A stretch of DNA of 64,000 bases, taken from positions 1,426,001 through 1,490,000 of the forward strand of contig NZ_OZ032159.1 in the NCBI RefSeq assembly GCF_964026555.1, in the 5' to 3' direction. Below, piece after piece: positions 42,669-52,414 of this stretch. The position numbers were made by a program, and so were the translations under genes. How positions within the stretch are numbered: position 1 is the first letter of the stretch; each line of letters opens with the position of its first letter. The notes beneath the pieces were generated by a model, which searched no databases, was not told the DNA's origin, and saw only the letters and a program-made list of their open reading frames with translations. Source of the stretch: Candidatus Tisiphia endosymbiont of Beris chalybata. Its GTDB lineage: Bacteria; Pseudomonadota; Alphaproteobacteria; Rickettsiales; Rickettsiaceae.

Positions 42669-42752
42669 GCTGAAGCTCCTCTATAATTAGAGGCTAAATT
42701 GGCCCATATTTCGTTATTATCCTACCTACTTGATACTCTTCTACAAAGAAGA

Positions 42753-43054
42753 GTATCCTCTTCGCCTTTCAAGAGTTGTTTTTTCATTAGACCTCTTGCA
42801 TAACCTAAAGATAATTGAAGAATTTTCAGGAGAAACGAAGTCGAGTACCGCAGCGTACATAGACGTACGTGAGGAACAGAGAGGAGTTTCGACGACAAAA
42901 TTACCAATTAGATTAGGTTATGCAAGAGGTCTATTTTATCAAAGTTTCGCGTGCTCACGTACTTTAGTACGCTGCGCTGCTCGACTTTGAGCCTCCTCGC
43001 TCTTCTTGAAGTTGATTCTATCGTCTACCAACTCTTCAGGTGTGAGCAGTATAT
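42753..43054 (+). repeat. P3 palindromic element containing a P1
   Basis: The left half (GTATCCTCTTCGCCTTTCAAG...TTTTTTCAT) matches P3 copies at 28762 and 63551. It is interrupted at 42788-42933 by P1 and resumes TTTTATCAAAGTTTCGCG. The right half switches to the 25574 subfamily (CTTCTTGAAGTTGATTC, CTACCAACTCTTCAGG). It ends near TATAT at 43054. Confidence 0.85.
42788..42933 (-). repeat. Palindromic element P1, copy 5, inserted in P3 (146 bp)
   Basis: Full-length P1 with complete arms. Comparison with the unoccupied P3 sites at 28762-28888 and 63551-63678 gives precise boundaries: CAT | P1 | TTTTATC against CATTTTATC, so P1 plus one extra T is the only difference. Confidence 0.93.
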
Positions 43055-43076
43055 ATATCGAACTTCAAGGCATCAA

Positions 43077-43916
43077 TTATTCAGCGTTGACGGTTAAAGC
43101 TAGGTTAACCTCTCCTGCCATTGAGACTACTTCACAATTTTCTGTCTCAGGCCTATTTAATACTGTTAATTCTAGTGAGCTGCTAGTATTTTCTGATGAA
43201 GGAGGTGAATTTTGATACTTTTTACACCAGGCGTCTTTACAGAATTTCCCTATTGCTCCCAATATAGCAACGCTTGCGGCTATCCCCCCTACTGCTAATA
43301 CTATCTGCAGAGCCACCACAGCGTGGGGCTTATATTCAGGTCGCATCATATCTCCTTCTTGGATCATGCAGCTGTTATTCCTAATGAGCCCACTATGAAT
43401 AGCTAAACTGTGGAAATCGCCATGGCCTTCATTTACTTCCTGTACTATTATTGCAGGGGAATCTTCTATTAACGTTATTGTCTCATCGACATTAGTGATA
43501 TTATCGCCTAGCTCAATTATTATCTTTAATGACTTATGTAGCGCCTGATTAAAGTCTACCACACGAGTCAAGTTTTTCATTACCTTGCACAGAAATTTTG
43601 TTGCTTCCTTAATTTGAACTCCTTCTATTTTTTCTCCCTCATTACTAAGATCAATATAAGCAGTCAATGGCTTACTCTTAAGCCACTCTACTATCTTATC
43701 GCCACACTTAACGACCAGGTGTTGGTATATATTATCTAGTACAAGCTTAAATTCTTTAGGCGAAAAACGACAATCTAGAAGCCAATAATCTAAATTAAAA
43801 TGCCCCCTCTCAAGTTTGCACGGATATTCCCCTATTTTAGAGAGTATTTCGGTAATATTTTTCTTTATACTACAATCTATTCTTAATACTCCTTGTGTCA
43901 AATTGATAAGATTCAT
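43077..43916 (-). CDS. Single-pass membrane protein of unknown function
   Basis: A 279-residue protein. Residues 1-~190 are a mixed polar domain (CKLERGHFNLDYWLLDCRFS). A transmembrane helix at ~195-217 (VVALQIVLAVGGIAASVAILGA) is followed by a basic FCKDAWCKKY patch and a short Ser-rich tail. The arrangement (domain, membrane helix, cysteine/lysine patch, tail) parallels the 752-residue neighbour. The 3' end lies close to a P3 element. The leader contains TTAACAAACAGTTAATT. No family recognised; possible effector. Confidence 0.55.
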   Translation of the reverse strand: MNLINLTQGVLRIDCSIKKNITEILSKIGEYPCKLERGHFNLDYWLLDCRFSPKEFKLVLDNIYQHLVVKCGDKIVEWLKSKPLTAYIDLSNEGEKIEGVQIKEATKFLCKVMKNLTRVVDFNQALHKSLKIIIELGDNITNVDETITLIEDSPAIIVQEVNEGHGDFHSLAIHSGLIRNNSCMIQEGDMMRPEYKPHAVVALQIVLAVGGIAASVAILGAIGKFCKDAWCKKYQNSPPSSENTSSSLELTVLNRPETENCEVVSMAGEVNLALTVNAE

Positions 43917-44111
43917 TATATTAGTCCTTATTATTTATTAAAAAATTAACTGTTTGTTAAGTGAGCTATGATATAGATATTCTAAAGGTATTACAACTGA
44001 ATGATTGAATATGGGGGTATAATATATAAATATAAGTAGGTGAGTTCACAATAAAATAAAAAAACAATTCGTTAACGTGAGGAATTTATATTAATTGACT
44101 CTACCGGTTTT

Positions 44112-44960
44112 TCAGGTGCAAACAGTATGTAATAGAGGATTTAAATTAGCTTTAGTGAATAGAGTGGTAAAATTTCTGGTAGTAATGCGGGCAACTTCGT
44201 TAAAGCCGATCCCTTTTAATTCGGCTATTTTCTCTGCTACATACTTGACAAAAGCTGGTTCATTTGGTTTCCCTCGCATAGGATTTGGGGCTAAATAAGG
44301 GGAATCGGTCTCGATTAATAGACGATCTAGGGGTATATAGCGCACTATTTCTTGCAAGTCCTGGGCATTTTTAAAAGTCACAATTCCCGCAATTGAGATA
44401 TACATACCAATGTCAAGCATTTTCTTGGCAAAATATTTAGAAGCAGTAAAACAATGAATCAAGCCAGGAAAAGGAGAATTTTTCATCTCAGTGCTTAAAA
44501 TATCGTTGGTATCCTCTTCCGCCTCTCTAGTATGAATTATAATTGGTAGCTGGCTAAGGCTCGCTGCCTTTATAGGTTCTATTAAAGAACTAATTTGATT
44601 AGCTTTTTCCGTTGTGTTGTAATAATAATCAAGGCCTGTCTCCCCAATTCCAATAATTTTGGGATGATGAGAGTAATTTATAATAGCTTCATAAGGAATA
44701 ATTTCTTTTACTTCATTAGGATGCACTCCACAGGAAGCAAATATATTATCATATTGTTCAGCGATACTAATAATATCTGGCAACTCTTCAATAGTAGTGC
44801 AAATAGTCTGCATATATTTAACACCGTTATTTTGGGCGTTACTTAAAATTTCTGATAAATTATTTTTTAACATGTTAAGGTGACAATGAGAATCCACTAA
44901 TGTAAGCTGTTGCCATTCCTGGTCTTGGTCGGGAGGTTGCTGGTTAACTGTATAAATCAT
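44112..44960 (-). CDS. tatD: TatD-family metal-dependent DNase
   Basis: The 282 residues include all TatD metal-site motifs in order: VDSHCHLN, ASCGVHPNEV, GIGETGLDYYY, PIIIHTREAEED, GLIHCFTAS and LIETDSPYLAP, then GKPNEPAFV. These TIM-barrel enzymes are 3'-5' DNases. Its start overlaps the stop of the ELM1-family gene by 4 bp (coupled). An N-terminal extension of ~20 residues precedes the first motif. Confidence 0.92.
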   Translation of the reverse strand: MIYTVNQQPPDQDQEWQQLTLVDSHCHLNMLKNNLSEILSNAQNNGVKYMQTICTTIEELPDIISIAEQYDNIFASCGVHPNEVKEIIPYEAIINYSHHPKIIGIGETGLDYYYNTTEKANQISSLIEPIKAASLSQLPIIIHTREAEEDTNDILSTEMKNSPFPGLIHCFTASKYFAKKMLDIGMYISIAGIVTFKNAQDLQEIVRYIPLDRLLIETDSPYLAPNPMRGKPNEPAFVKYVAEKIAELKGIGFNEVARITTRNFTTLFTKANLNPLLHTVCT

Positions 44961-45958
44961 GATGTTGTCTCAATTTTAGATATTACTATATTAGCAATTC
45001 TAGCTACTTCATTAAGAGGGGTATATGTATAAGGTACAAGTTTAGAGGTAGAGTTATTTAACATTTTAGCTATTCCTAATTTTACCAGCTGTTGTACGAA
45101 AGATAAATGCTTATGGGATTTAAAATTTTTAGGGCATAATATATATAATGGCTTGCCAGTAGAAGCTGCCTCACTACACATAGAAATTGAGTCAGCAGTG
45201 GCAACTATATAATCTGCCTCTGCTAGCATTCCCAGATAGGGATTGGGCGGTCCTTCTGCTTGTGTGGGGTCATAGATAATAGCAGTATGAGGTATATTAT
45301 TTGTGATAATTTGTTTGACTCCCCCTGGGGTCCGTCTACTAAAACTAATAAAAAGAGTATGATGCTGGTCTTGCACAATATTAGATAATGTACTTGCAAA
45401 TTCTCTAGCATTTTCAATAGTAAAATTATAATTTTTACTATTGCCTCCTATAATGACCGCAATAAATTTTCCAAGTTGCGGATATTTTTGATGTAGTGCT
45501 TTGCCGGCAGTAGCTATTTTAGCTTGAACATTATTAAGGGCGCCAGTAATTCTCAGGATATTGAGCTCATTGTTATTTATTTTATCATGGTAGGGTAAAA
45601 TCACTAGCTCAAATTGCTGCAAGGGTAAATTAGGATGCATAATTTGAATGATTTTTATTTTATTACCAGATTTGCGACGTAAGTAGCTTGCTAAGCTTGC
45701 TGTTCTTCTACCGGCCGAAATGATTACATTAGGAAATTTACTGGCGTCATTCGAGTCGAATGAGCTGCTTTTAATATGAATGGGAGTAACCGCTAGTAAG
45801 CAATTTGGTAACTTAACCCAGAAATTATATTCAATAGGTTTTAATTCGTAGTTCCATCCTATGTGTTCTGCTAGGCCGATAGCTTGGTTTATGTTGCCAA
45901 TTCGACTATCAGCAAGGATCCATACGGTAAGTTGCTTTTTTGGTTTATTATAAGCCAT
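44957..45958 (-). CDS. ELM1/DUF1022-family protein (glycosyltransferase-like)
   Basis: A 333-residue protein matching the alphaproteobacterial family related to mitochondrial fission protein ELM1: TVWILADSRIGNINQAIGLAEH at the N-terminus, IISAGRRTASLASYL, LFISFSRRTPGG and YIVATADSISMCSEAASTGKPLYI. The family has a GT-B fold and its biochemical role in bacteria is unknown. Coupled with tatD downstream (4-bp overlap). Confidence 0.85.
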   Translation of the reverse strand: MAYNKPKKQLTVWILADSRIGNINQAIGLAEHIGWNYELKPIEYNFWVKLPNCLLAVTPIHIKSSSFDSNDASKFPNVIISAGRRTASLASYLRRKSGNKIKIIQIMHPNLPLQQFELVILPYHDKINNNELNILRITGALNNVQAKIATAGKALHQKYPQLGKFIAVIIGGNSKNYNFTIENAREFASTLSNIVQDQHHTLFISFSRRTPGGVKQIITNNIPHTAIIYDPTQAEGPPNPYLGMLAEADYIVATADSISMCSEAASTGKPLYILCPKNFKSHKHLSFVQQLVKLGIAKMLNNSTSKLVPYTYTPLNEVARIANIVISKIETTS

Positions 45959-45977
45959 ATTGTTATTTATAATTATT

Positions 45978-48551
45978 TTAAGCTTTTTGAATCGTTAATC
46001 CTTCAGCCTCTCTTGCTATCTTAACTGTATCATCGCTTTGGATATTACCGCCAAGAATCAGCTTAGCGAAATTATTTTGTAATTCTCGCTGGATAACTCT
46101 TTTTAAAGGCCTAGCACCAAACATTGGATCATATCCTTTATCCGCAAGGTAATCTATTGCAGATTCCTCAAATTGTAAGGTAATATTTTGTAGAGATAAA
46201 ATATTTTTTAAATGATCGAGCTGGATTTTAACAATATCATGGATATTATTTCGGCTTAATTTATGAAACATAATAATCTCGTCTAGCCTATTTAAAAATT
46301 CTGGTTTAAATATTGCTCGTACATGTTCCATTATTTGTTCTTTAATTTGGCTATCTTCGTCTTCTTCTTTTTGATTAATGAGTATTTCTGCGCCAATATT
46401 AGAAGTCAGAATGATAATAGTATTTTTAAAATCAACAGTTACCCCTTGACTATCAGTTAAATGGCCTTCATCAAGTATTTGTAGCATAATATTAAAAATA
46501 TCAGAATGTGCTTTTTCTACCTCATCAAATAAAATAACTTGATAAGGTCGCCTACGTACTGCCTCGGTTAACACTCCCCCTTGTTCATAACCTACATATC
46601 CTGGAGGCGCTCCAATCAAACGGGATATAGAATGTTTCTCCATATATTCTGACATGTCAATCCGTAGTAAAGCATTACGATCATCGAATAAAAAGAGTGC
46701 TAGTGCTTTAGCTAGTTCAGTTTTACCAACGCCAGTGGGACCTAGGAATAAAAATGATCCTAAAGGATGATTCACATCTTGCAGGCCAGCCCGCGCACGA
46801 CGCACTGCATCGCTTATGCTTTTAATCGCTTCATCTTGCCCTATCACTGTTTCACGAATTTTATCCTCCATGTTAAGAAGTTTTTCCCGTTCACTAGAGA
46901 GCATCGCCTCAATTGGTATACCTGTGATCTTAGAAATAATGATTGCTATATCATTTTCGGATACAACTTCTTGGAAGGTGGTATGGTGCTCAATAGCCAT
47001 TGCTTGTTGTAGCTTGTTAGTTAAATCAGGAATAACTCCATATTTTAACTCACTAGCCCGTGCCAGTGAGCCAGATCTTTCTGCTCTTTCTAATTCTAAT
47101 CTAGCTTTTTCTAACTCTTCTTTTAGCTTTTGTTCAATTTGGATTTTGTCTTTCTCTGCTTGCCAATTAGTAGTCATATCATAAGAAAGTACTTCAAGCT
47201 TTTGTAGTTCTTCTGTTAAATTAAGAATTTTCTTTTTAGAGATGTCATCATCTTCTTTTTTTAGAGCCGTTAATTCAATTTTGATTTGAATTATTCGGCG
47301 ATCAAGCTCATCTAATTCTTCTGGTTTACTAGATAATTCTATTTTTAACCTGCTACAGGCTTCATCAATTAAGTCAATTGCTTTATCTGGTAAATAACGA
47401 TCAGTAATATATCTATTAGATAAAGTACTAGCCGCGACAATCGCGCTGTCAGAAATCCTTACACCATGATGTAATTCGTATTTATCTTTAATACCCCTTA
47501 AGATAGAAATCGTATCTACCACAGTTGGCTCATTAACATATACTGCTTGAAATCTCCTTGCTAGTGCCGCATCTTTTTCAATATACTTACGATATTCATC
47601 TAAAGTGGTAGCGCCAATACAATGTAGTTCTCCTCTTGCAAGCATTGGTTTAAGTAAATTTGAAGCATCCATTGCTCCCTCTGTTTTACCGGTGCCTACT
47701 AAAAGATGTAACTCATCAATGAATAAAATAATTTCTCCGCTTGAGTTCTTAATTTCACCAAGTACTGCTTTAAGTCGTTCTTCAAATTCTCCGCGGTATT
47801 TAGCTCCTGCAATTAAAGCGCCCATATCCAGCTCTATAATACGACAATTGGCTAGAGTTTCCGGAATATCATGGGCAAACATTCTTTGAGCCAGACCTTC
47901 GATTATGGCTGTTTTACCTACTCCTGGTTCTCCTATTAATACAGGGTTGTTTTTCATTCTCCTTGATAAAACCTGTATAGTCCTTCTAATTTCTTCGTCT
48001 CTACCAATTATTGGGTCTAATTTACCAAGTTCTGCTAATTCTGTTACATCTCTTCCATATTTCTTTAAAGCATCGTAACTTCCTTCTGAAGATTCACTAT
48101 CCGCCTTTTTACCCTTTCGTAGAGAAAGAATAGCGGCGCTGATTTTTTGGTTCGTAATTGCATTATCTGTTAAAATTGTTCCCGCTACAGTCTTATCATA
48201 CGATAAAGCTTCAAAAATTCGTTCTACAGTTATAAAATTATCCTTATGTTTTTTAGCAAGCTCAGAAGCCTTATCTAACAATTTTATTGTTTCTGAAGCG
48301 AGATATAACTGACTGCCTCCTTGTACCTGTACTTTTGGAATTTTAGCAAGTTCAATTGTCAGCAAGTTATTTAGATTATCTAAATTAACCCCTAAAGTAT
48401 TAATCAGATTAATAATGACCCCGCTTTCATCTTTTAATAAAGCCTCTAGGATATGTAGAGGTAATATTTGTTGATGATCATTTTTTGCTGCTAGATTTTG
48501 GGCGTTAGAAATCACAGACTTGGCATGGGTGGTAAATTTTTCTATATTCAT
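45978..48551 (-). CDS. clpB: ATP-dependent disaggregase ClpB
   Basis: At 857 residues this is full length. N-terminal substrate domain (~1-145); AAA1 with GEPGVGKT and the Walker [11 protein letters not shown]; a coiled-coil M domain (~405-520); and AAA2 with GPTGVGKT and LFDEVEKAH. It cooperates with DnaK to dissolve protein aggregates after stress. It is transcribed away from yidC; a sigma-32 promoter could lie in the 245-bp gap but I could not identify one with confidence. Confidence 0.97.
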   Translation of the reverse strand: MNIEKFTTHAKSVISNAQNLAAKNDHQQILPLHILEALLKDESGVIINLINTLGVNLDNLNNLLTIELAKIPKVQVQGGSQLYLASETIKLLDKASELAKKHKDNFITVERIFEALSYDKTVAGTILTDNAITNQKISAAILSLRKGKKADSESSEGSYDALKKYGRDVTELAELGKLDPIIGRDEEIRRTIQVLSRRMKNNPVLIGEPGVGKTAIIEGLAQRMFAHDIPETLANCRIIELDMGALIAGAKYRGEFEERLKAVLGEIKNSSGEIILFIDELHLLVGTGKTEGAMDASNLLKPMLARGELHCIGATTLDEYRKYIEKDAALARRFQAVYVNEPTVVDTISILRGIKDKYELHHGVRISDSAIVAASTLSNRYITDRYLPDKAIDLIDEACSRLKIELSSKPEELDELDRRIIQIKIELTALKKEDDDISKKKILNLTEELQKLEVLSYDMTTNWQAEKDKIQIEQKLKEELEKARLELERAERSGSLARASELKYGVIPDLTNKLQQAMAIEHHTTFQEVVSENDIAIIISKITGIPIEAMLSSEREKLLNMEDKIRETVIGQDEAIKSISDAVRRARAGLQDVNHPLGSFLFLGPTGVGKTELAKALALFLFDDRNALLRIDMSEYMEKHSISRLIGAPPGYVGYEQGGVLTEAVRRRPYQVILFDEVEKAHSDIFNIMLQILDEGHLTDSQGVTVDFKNTIIILTSNIGAEILINQKEEDEDSQIKEQIMEHVRAIFKPEFLNRLDEIIMFHKLSRNNIHDIVKIQLDHLKNILSLQNITLQFEESAIDYLADKGYDPMFGARPLKRVIQRELQNNFAKLILGGNIQSDDTVKIAREAEGLTIQKA

Positions 48552-48660
48552 TTTATGACCCCATAAACTTAAAAATTCAGAAGATAATAAGTGTTATATA
48601 GTTAGAGTAATCGTATAATGCAAGATATCAATTATTTGAAATTATGTTCTGTCTCAAAGA

Positions 48661-48698
48661 TGAAATGACCGACTAGATTGAATTATGCAAGAAGTTTA
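48661..48698 (-). repeat. P1-type remnant between clpB and yidC
   Basis: TGAAATGACCGACTAGATTG and AATTATGCAAGAAGTTTA resemble the right arm of P1. The other arm is absent. Confidence 0.5.
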
Positions 48699-48796
48699 TT
48701 AAAATAATCAATTACCTTGATTATTTTCCCTAAATCTTATAGAAATCTTTTTAAACCAGTTCAGGTTATAAATTATTTAAATTATTTTAGAACATA

Positions 48797-50494
48797 ATGA
48801 ATCATAACATATTTAATCTAGTAGCTGCTGTGCTGTTGTCACTTGGTATTATTGTCGGTTGGCAATATTTTTATGATAAACCAAGATTAAAAAAAATTGA
48901 ACAACAAAATAAAATATACCAACAAACTCAGCAGTTAAGACAACAAGCGTTAGACCGCAATAAGATATTATCGTCTTCTACTCAAGACGCGCAAGCTACT
49001 GCTTCACCACGAGTTAAGATAAATTCTAAAGTACTTTCTGGATCTATTGCCTTAAAAGGGTTACGGTTCGATGATTTAATCTTGTTGAACTATAAGCAAG
49101 ATTTAACTGAAGATAGTAAAGCAGTAATATTATTTTCTCCTTCAACTTCTAAAGAAGCATATTTTGCTGAAATAGGGTGGTTTAGTAGTAACAAGCAGCT
49201 AGAGCTACCAAATAGTGATACACTTTGGGAAGCGGATAGTGAGGAGATAACTCCTACAAAGCCTATTAAGCTTTCCTGGGTTAATCAGGCGGGAATTAAG
49301 TTTCTTGTGAATATAAGCATGGATAATAATTACTTATTTAAGATAGATCAAACTATAGTAAATAATAGTAAACATTCCATAGCAGTGCAATATTATGGGC
49401 TCATTAATAGGCAGTATCAAGCTAAGGAAAAGGCCGTTAATATTCTGCATCAAGGCCCCATCAGTTCTATTGATGGACGGCTTAAAGAATGTTCTTTTGA
49501 TGATATTAAAGATAAGAAGGGCGTTAAATTTCCCCCCGCTAGACTTGAGTGGATTGGTATCACAGATAAATATTGGTTGGCTGCTTTAATACCTGATAAA
49601 GTAAGTAGCTACAGTTCTAATTTCAATTATGCTGCGAAAAATGGCGAGGCAAGATATCAAACTGATTTCCTCTCTCCTCTTAAAGAGATAGAAGCGGGAA
49701 CAGAATTCACTGTTTCCCAGAAATTATTTGCTGGTGCTAAGAAAGTAGATTTATTAGATCAATATGAAAAACAATATAATATTGAATTATTTGACCGAGC
49801 TATTGACTTTGGTTGGTTTTATATAATAACTAAACCAGTTTTTAATACTTTGAACTTTTTTTATAATTATGTAGGTAATTTTGGTATTAGCATATTAATT
49901 GTTACTGTTATTATCAAACTTTTAATGTTTACTTTAGCGAGTAAATCATATCGTTCTATGAAAAAAATGAAAAACCTGCAGCCCGAAATAGAACGGATTA
50001 GAGCTCTCTATGCTGAAGATAAAATGCGGCTTAATCAAGAAATTATGGCATTATATAAAAAAGAGAAGGTTAATCCTATTGCTGGCTGTCTACCATTAAT
50101 CGTCCAAATCCCAGTATTTTTTTCTATTTATAAAGTATTATATGTTACCATTGAGATGAGGCATGCTCCATTTTTTGGTTGGGTAAAAGATCTATCGGCC
50201 GCAGATCCTACAACAATTTTTAACTTATTTGGGCTGCTGCCTTTTACTCCGCCAAATTTCCTAATGATCGGGGTCTGGCCTATTATTATGGCTATCACTA
50301 TGTTTTTACAACAGAAAATGAGCCCAGAACCGGCGGATCCTATCCAAGCGCAAGTAATGAAATTCATGCCTTTAATCTTTCTCATTATGTTCAGTAGTTT
50401 CCCAGTAGGATTATTGATTTATTGGTCTTGGAACAATATTTTATCTATAATCCAACAATATTATATTAATAAATTAGAGAAAAATGTCCGTTGA
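48797..50494 (+). CDS. yidC: Membrane protein insertase YidC
   Basis: A 565-residue protein with an N-terminal signal-anchor ([18 protein letters not shown]), a large periplasmic beta-domain (~60-330) and the conserved five-helix insertase core (~345-560). The core contains [19 protein letters not shown], the [20 protein letters not shown] block and a final [11 protein letters not shown] tail. It inserts inner-membrane proteins with or without Sec. It overlaps engB by 11 bp. Confidence 0.95.
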   Translation: MNHNIFNLVAAVLLSLGIIVGWQYFYDKPRLKKIEQQNKIYQQTQQLRQQALDRNKILSSSTQDAQATASPRVKINSKVLSGSIALKGLRFDDLILLNYKQDLTEDSKAVILFSPSTSKEAYFAEIGWFSSNKQLELPNSDTLWEADSEEITPTKPIKLSWVNQAGIKFLVNISMDNNYLFKIDQTIVNNSKHSIAVQYYGLINRQYQAKEKAVNILHQGPISSIDGRLKECSFDDIKDKKGVKFPPARLEWIGITDKYWLAALIPDKVSSYSSNFNYAAKNGEARYQTDFLSPLKEIEAGTEFTVSQKLFAGAKKVDLLDQYEKQYNIELFDRAIDFGWFYIITKPVFNTLNFFYNYVGNFGISILIVTVIIKLLMFTLASKSYRSMKKMKNLQPEIERIRALYAEDKMRLNQEIMALYKKEKVNPIAGCLPLIVQIPVFFSIYKVLYVTIEMRHAPFFGWVKDLSAADPTTIFNLFGLLPFTPPNFLMIGVWPIIMAITMFLQQKMSPEPADPIQAQVMKFMPLIFLIMFSSFPVGLLIYWSWNNILSIIQQYYINKLEKNVR

Positions 50495-51092
50495 TAAAGT
50501 TACTAAAATTTTCCGGCAAGAAGCAAAATTTATTGCCGGCGTGGCTACAATAAAACAATTTCCAAAAAGTTTCCTGCCCGAAATAGCCTTTATTGGGAAA
50601 TCAAATGTTGGTAAGTCTAGCTTAATTAATAATATATGTAATAATTCTGGGCTAGCTAAAGTATCTCGCACCCCGGGGCGTACTAGACAAATAAATTTTT
50701 TTTTGCTTAGTAATAAGATGGTTTTGGTAGATCTGCCTGGATATGGTTTTGCCAAGGTACCAATTAGTATAAAACAACAATGGGAAGAATTAATAGTCTA
50801 TTACTTAAAAAATAGCTTAAACCTTAAAATAGTAAATTTATTAATAGATGCTAGAAGGGGACTTAAACAACATGATATGGACATTGCGAAATTGTTAATT
50901 TCGTACAACAGAGATTTCCAAATTGTTTTGACTAAGGTAGATAAAATAACAAATAGAGAAAACCTAGCTTCCGATATACAGAATTTTCTTGCAACTTTAG
51001 ACCGCTCATGTAATGTAATCTATACAAGTATTAGGAGTAAGGAAGGTGCAAAAGAATTGCAATTTAGTTTGGCAAAATGCATCAAATTATAA
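50484..51092 (+). CDS. engB: Ribosome biogenesis GTPase EngB/YsxC/YihA
   Basis: 202 residues with all G motifs: G1 [10 protein letters not shown]3 [11 protein letters not shown]4 LTKVDK, G5 TSIRSKEG. It assists large-subunit assembly. It overlaps yidC at its start and the argB-like gene at its end, so the three form one operon with virB3. Confidence 0.95.
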   Translation: MSVDKVTKIFRQEAKFIAGVATIKQFPKSFLPEIAFIGKSNVGKSSLINNICNNSGLAKVSRTPGRTRQINFFLLSNKMVLVDLPGYGFAKVPISIKQQWEELIVYYLKNSLNLKIVNLLIDARRGLKQHDMDIAKLLISYNRDFQIVLTKVDKITNRENLASDIQNFLATLDRSCNVIYTSIRSKEGAKELQFSLAKCIKL

Positions 51093-51963
51093 AGATAAAA
51101 AAGATAAAGGTTTTGCTCATACAAAAAATACAACTCTAATTAAAGAGATCCTAAGGGGTAGTAGTGAAATTAGAGACCAACTCTTAGTGGTTAAGCTACC
51201 TTCCCTGATTATTGAAAATGATGAATTGTTAACTAATTTTGCAGAAATAATACATTTGCTTGATAGTTGTGGAGTAAAAATCTTTATAGTTCATGATCAT
51301 ACTAATTTGGTAAATGATACGCTAAAATTATTTGGCTTTGAGGACAAAGTTATCAATAATGTGAAGATAGCTGACTATAAAAGGTCTCAAATTATGGAGA
51401 TGGTTTTATCAGGTTATATTAATAAACGTATAGTTTCAAAGCTTTGTAGTGTAGGATGCTATGCTATTGGTATTTCTTGTAAAGATGCTAATCTGATTCA
51501 AGCAAAACAATCCAAATTATCCCATAGGCGCGCTACTAACCAGGATGTTATAGATATTGGTTTTATCAGTGAACCTGTCATAGTAAATCCTGAAATTCTA
51601 ATAAATTTTGAAGATAATAATATTATTCCTGTTATTTCGCCCGTAGCAAGTGATGAAAATGGCAATACCCATTTATTAGATGTCAATTTGACTGTTTCCC
51701 TAATTTCTTCTTCCTTAGACGCAGATCACTTGGTCTTATTTTATGAAGAATCAGAATTTGAAGGAATGCAAGGGTTAAAGGTGCGAGATGTTAATACACT
51801 TAAAGCCATGCTGAGCCTTACTAATGAACCTAAAAAAATTTCTTTAATTGAAGCTGCTCTCAACGCTATTCAGAGCAGCACTGAGTGCGTGCATTTTGTG
51901 GATGCCACATTCCCTGACTCTATGTTATTAAGTATGTTTATAAATAAAGAGAATGCATTATGA
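51046..51963 (+). CDS. argB: Acetylglutamate-kinase-like protein lacking the active-site glycines
   Basis: 305 residues with the amino-acid-kinase fold pattern. The N-terminal lysine motif reads [11 protein letters not shown] where N-acetylglutamate kinase has V-K-x-GG. The substrate motif reads IVHDHTN instead of VHGGGP. The central [11 protein letters not shown] and [20 protein letters not shown] blocks are close to the family, and [11 protein letters not shown] is near the C-terminus. Loss of both glycine-rich motifs argues against normal kinase activity. Arginine biosynthesis is absent in Rickettsiaceae, yet the gene is retained next to virB3. The start at 51046 overlaps engB by 47 bp; a later start is possible. 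Confidence 0.8.
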   Translation: MQKNCNLVWQNASNYKDKKDKGFAHTKNTTLIKEILRGSSEIRDQLLVVKLPSLIIENDELLTNFAEIIHLLDSCGVKIFIVHDHTNLVNDTLKLFGFEDKVINNVKIADYKRSQIMEMVLSGYINKRIVSKLCSVGCYAIGISCKDANLIQAKQSKLSHRRATNQDVIDIGFISEPVIVNPEILINFEDNNIIPVISPVASDENGNTHLLDVNLTVSLISSSLDADHLVLFYEESEFEGMQGLKVRDVNTLKAMLSLTNEPKKISLIEAALNAIQSSTECVHFVDATFPDSMLLSMFINKENAL

Positions 51964-52247
51964 CAGGTAGACTATCTTCCGATCCTTTGTTTGTAGGTTT
52001 AACAAGGCCGGCAATGATATTTGGAGTAAGTATCAAGTTTTTTGCGCTTAATATGATTATTGCAATGACTCTGTTTATTCAGAGCAACAGTATAATGAAC
52101 TTATTCGTTGCTTTTGTGATCCATATAATTGGGTATATAATATGCTTTAAAGAACCTAGATTTGTGGAAATATTTTTAAATAAATCTTCGAGATGTAGTC
52201 AATGCCCTAATAGGTCATTCTATGGAGCGAATTCATACGGGATTTAG
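51960..52247 (+). CDS. virB3: Type IV secretion protein VirB3
   Basis: 95 residues with the VirB3 N-terminus DPLFVGLTRPAMIFGVSIKF and two hydrophobic helices (~25-45 and ~48-66). It is an inner-membrane component that works with VirB4. ATG overlaps the argB-like stop (ATGA). A P2b element separates it from virB4. Confidence 0.92.
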   Translation: MTGRLSSDPLFVGLTRPAMIFGVSIKFFALNMIIAMTLFIQSNSIMNLFVAFVIHIIGYIICFKEPRFVEIFLNKSSRCSQCPNRSFYGANSYGI

Positions 52248-52254
52248 AAGTCTA

Positions 52255-52364
52255 TATACTGCTCTGCTATGAATTTGCATGCGTCGTTACTCAGTGCTTC
52301 CCTATTATCTATAGGTTTTACCATCGCGCCTATCAGCAAGATCATCGAAAGAGGAGGGGGTATT
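52255..52364 (+). repeat. Palindromic element P2b between virB3 and virB4
   Basis: TATACTGCTCTGCTATGAATT at the left, CCCTATTATCTATAGG in the centre and GATCATCGAAAGAGGAGGGGG at the right match the P2b elements at 18911 and 63448. It could form a hairpin in the virB3-virB4 message. Confidence 0.75.
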
Positions 52365-52414
52365 ATCTATAGATATCGCCTTATCAGCAAGAGATATTAA
52401 AAACATAAGGACGA

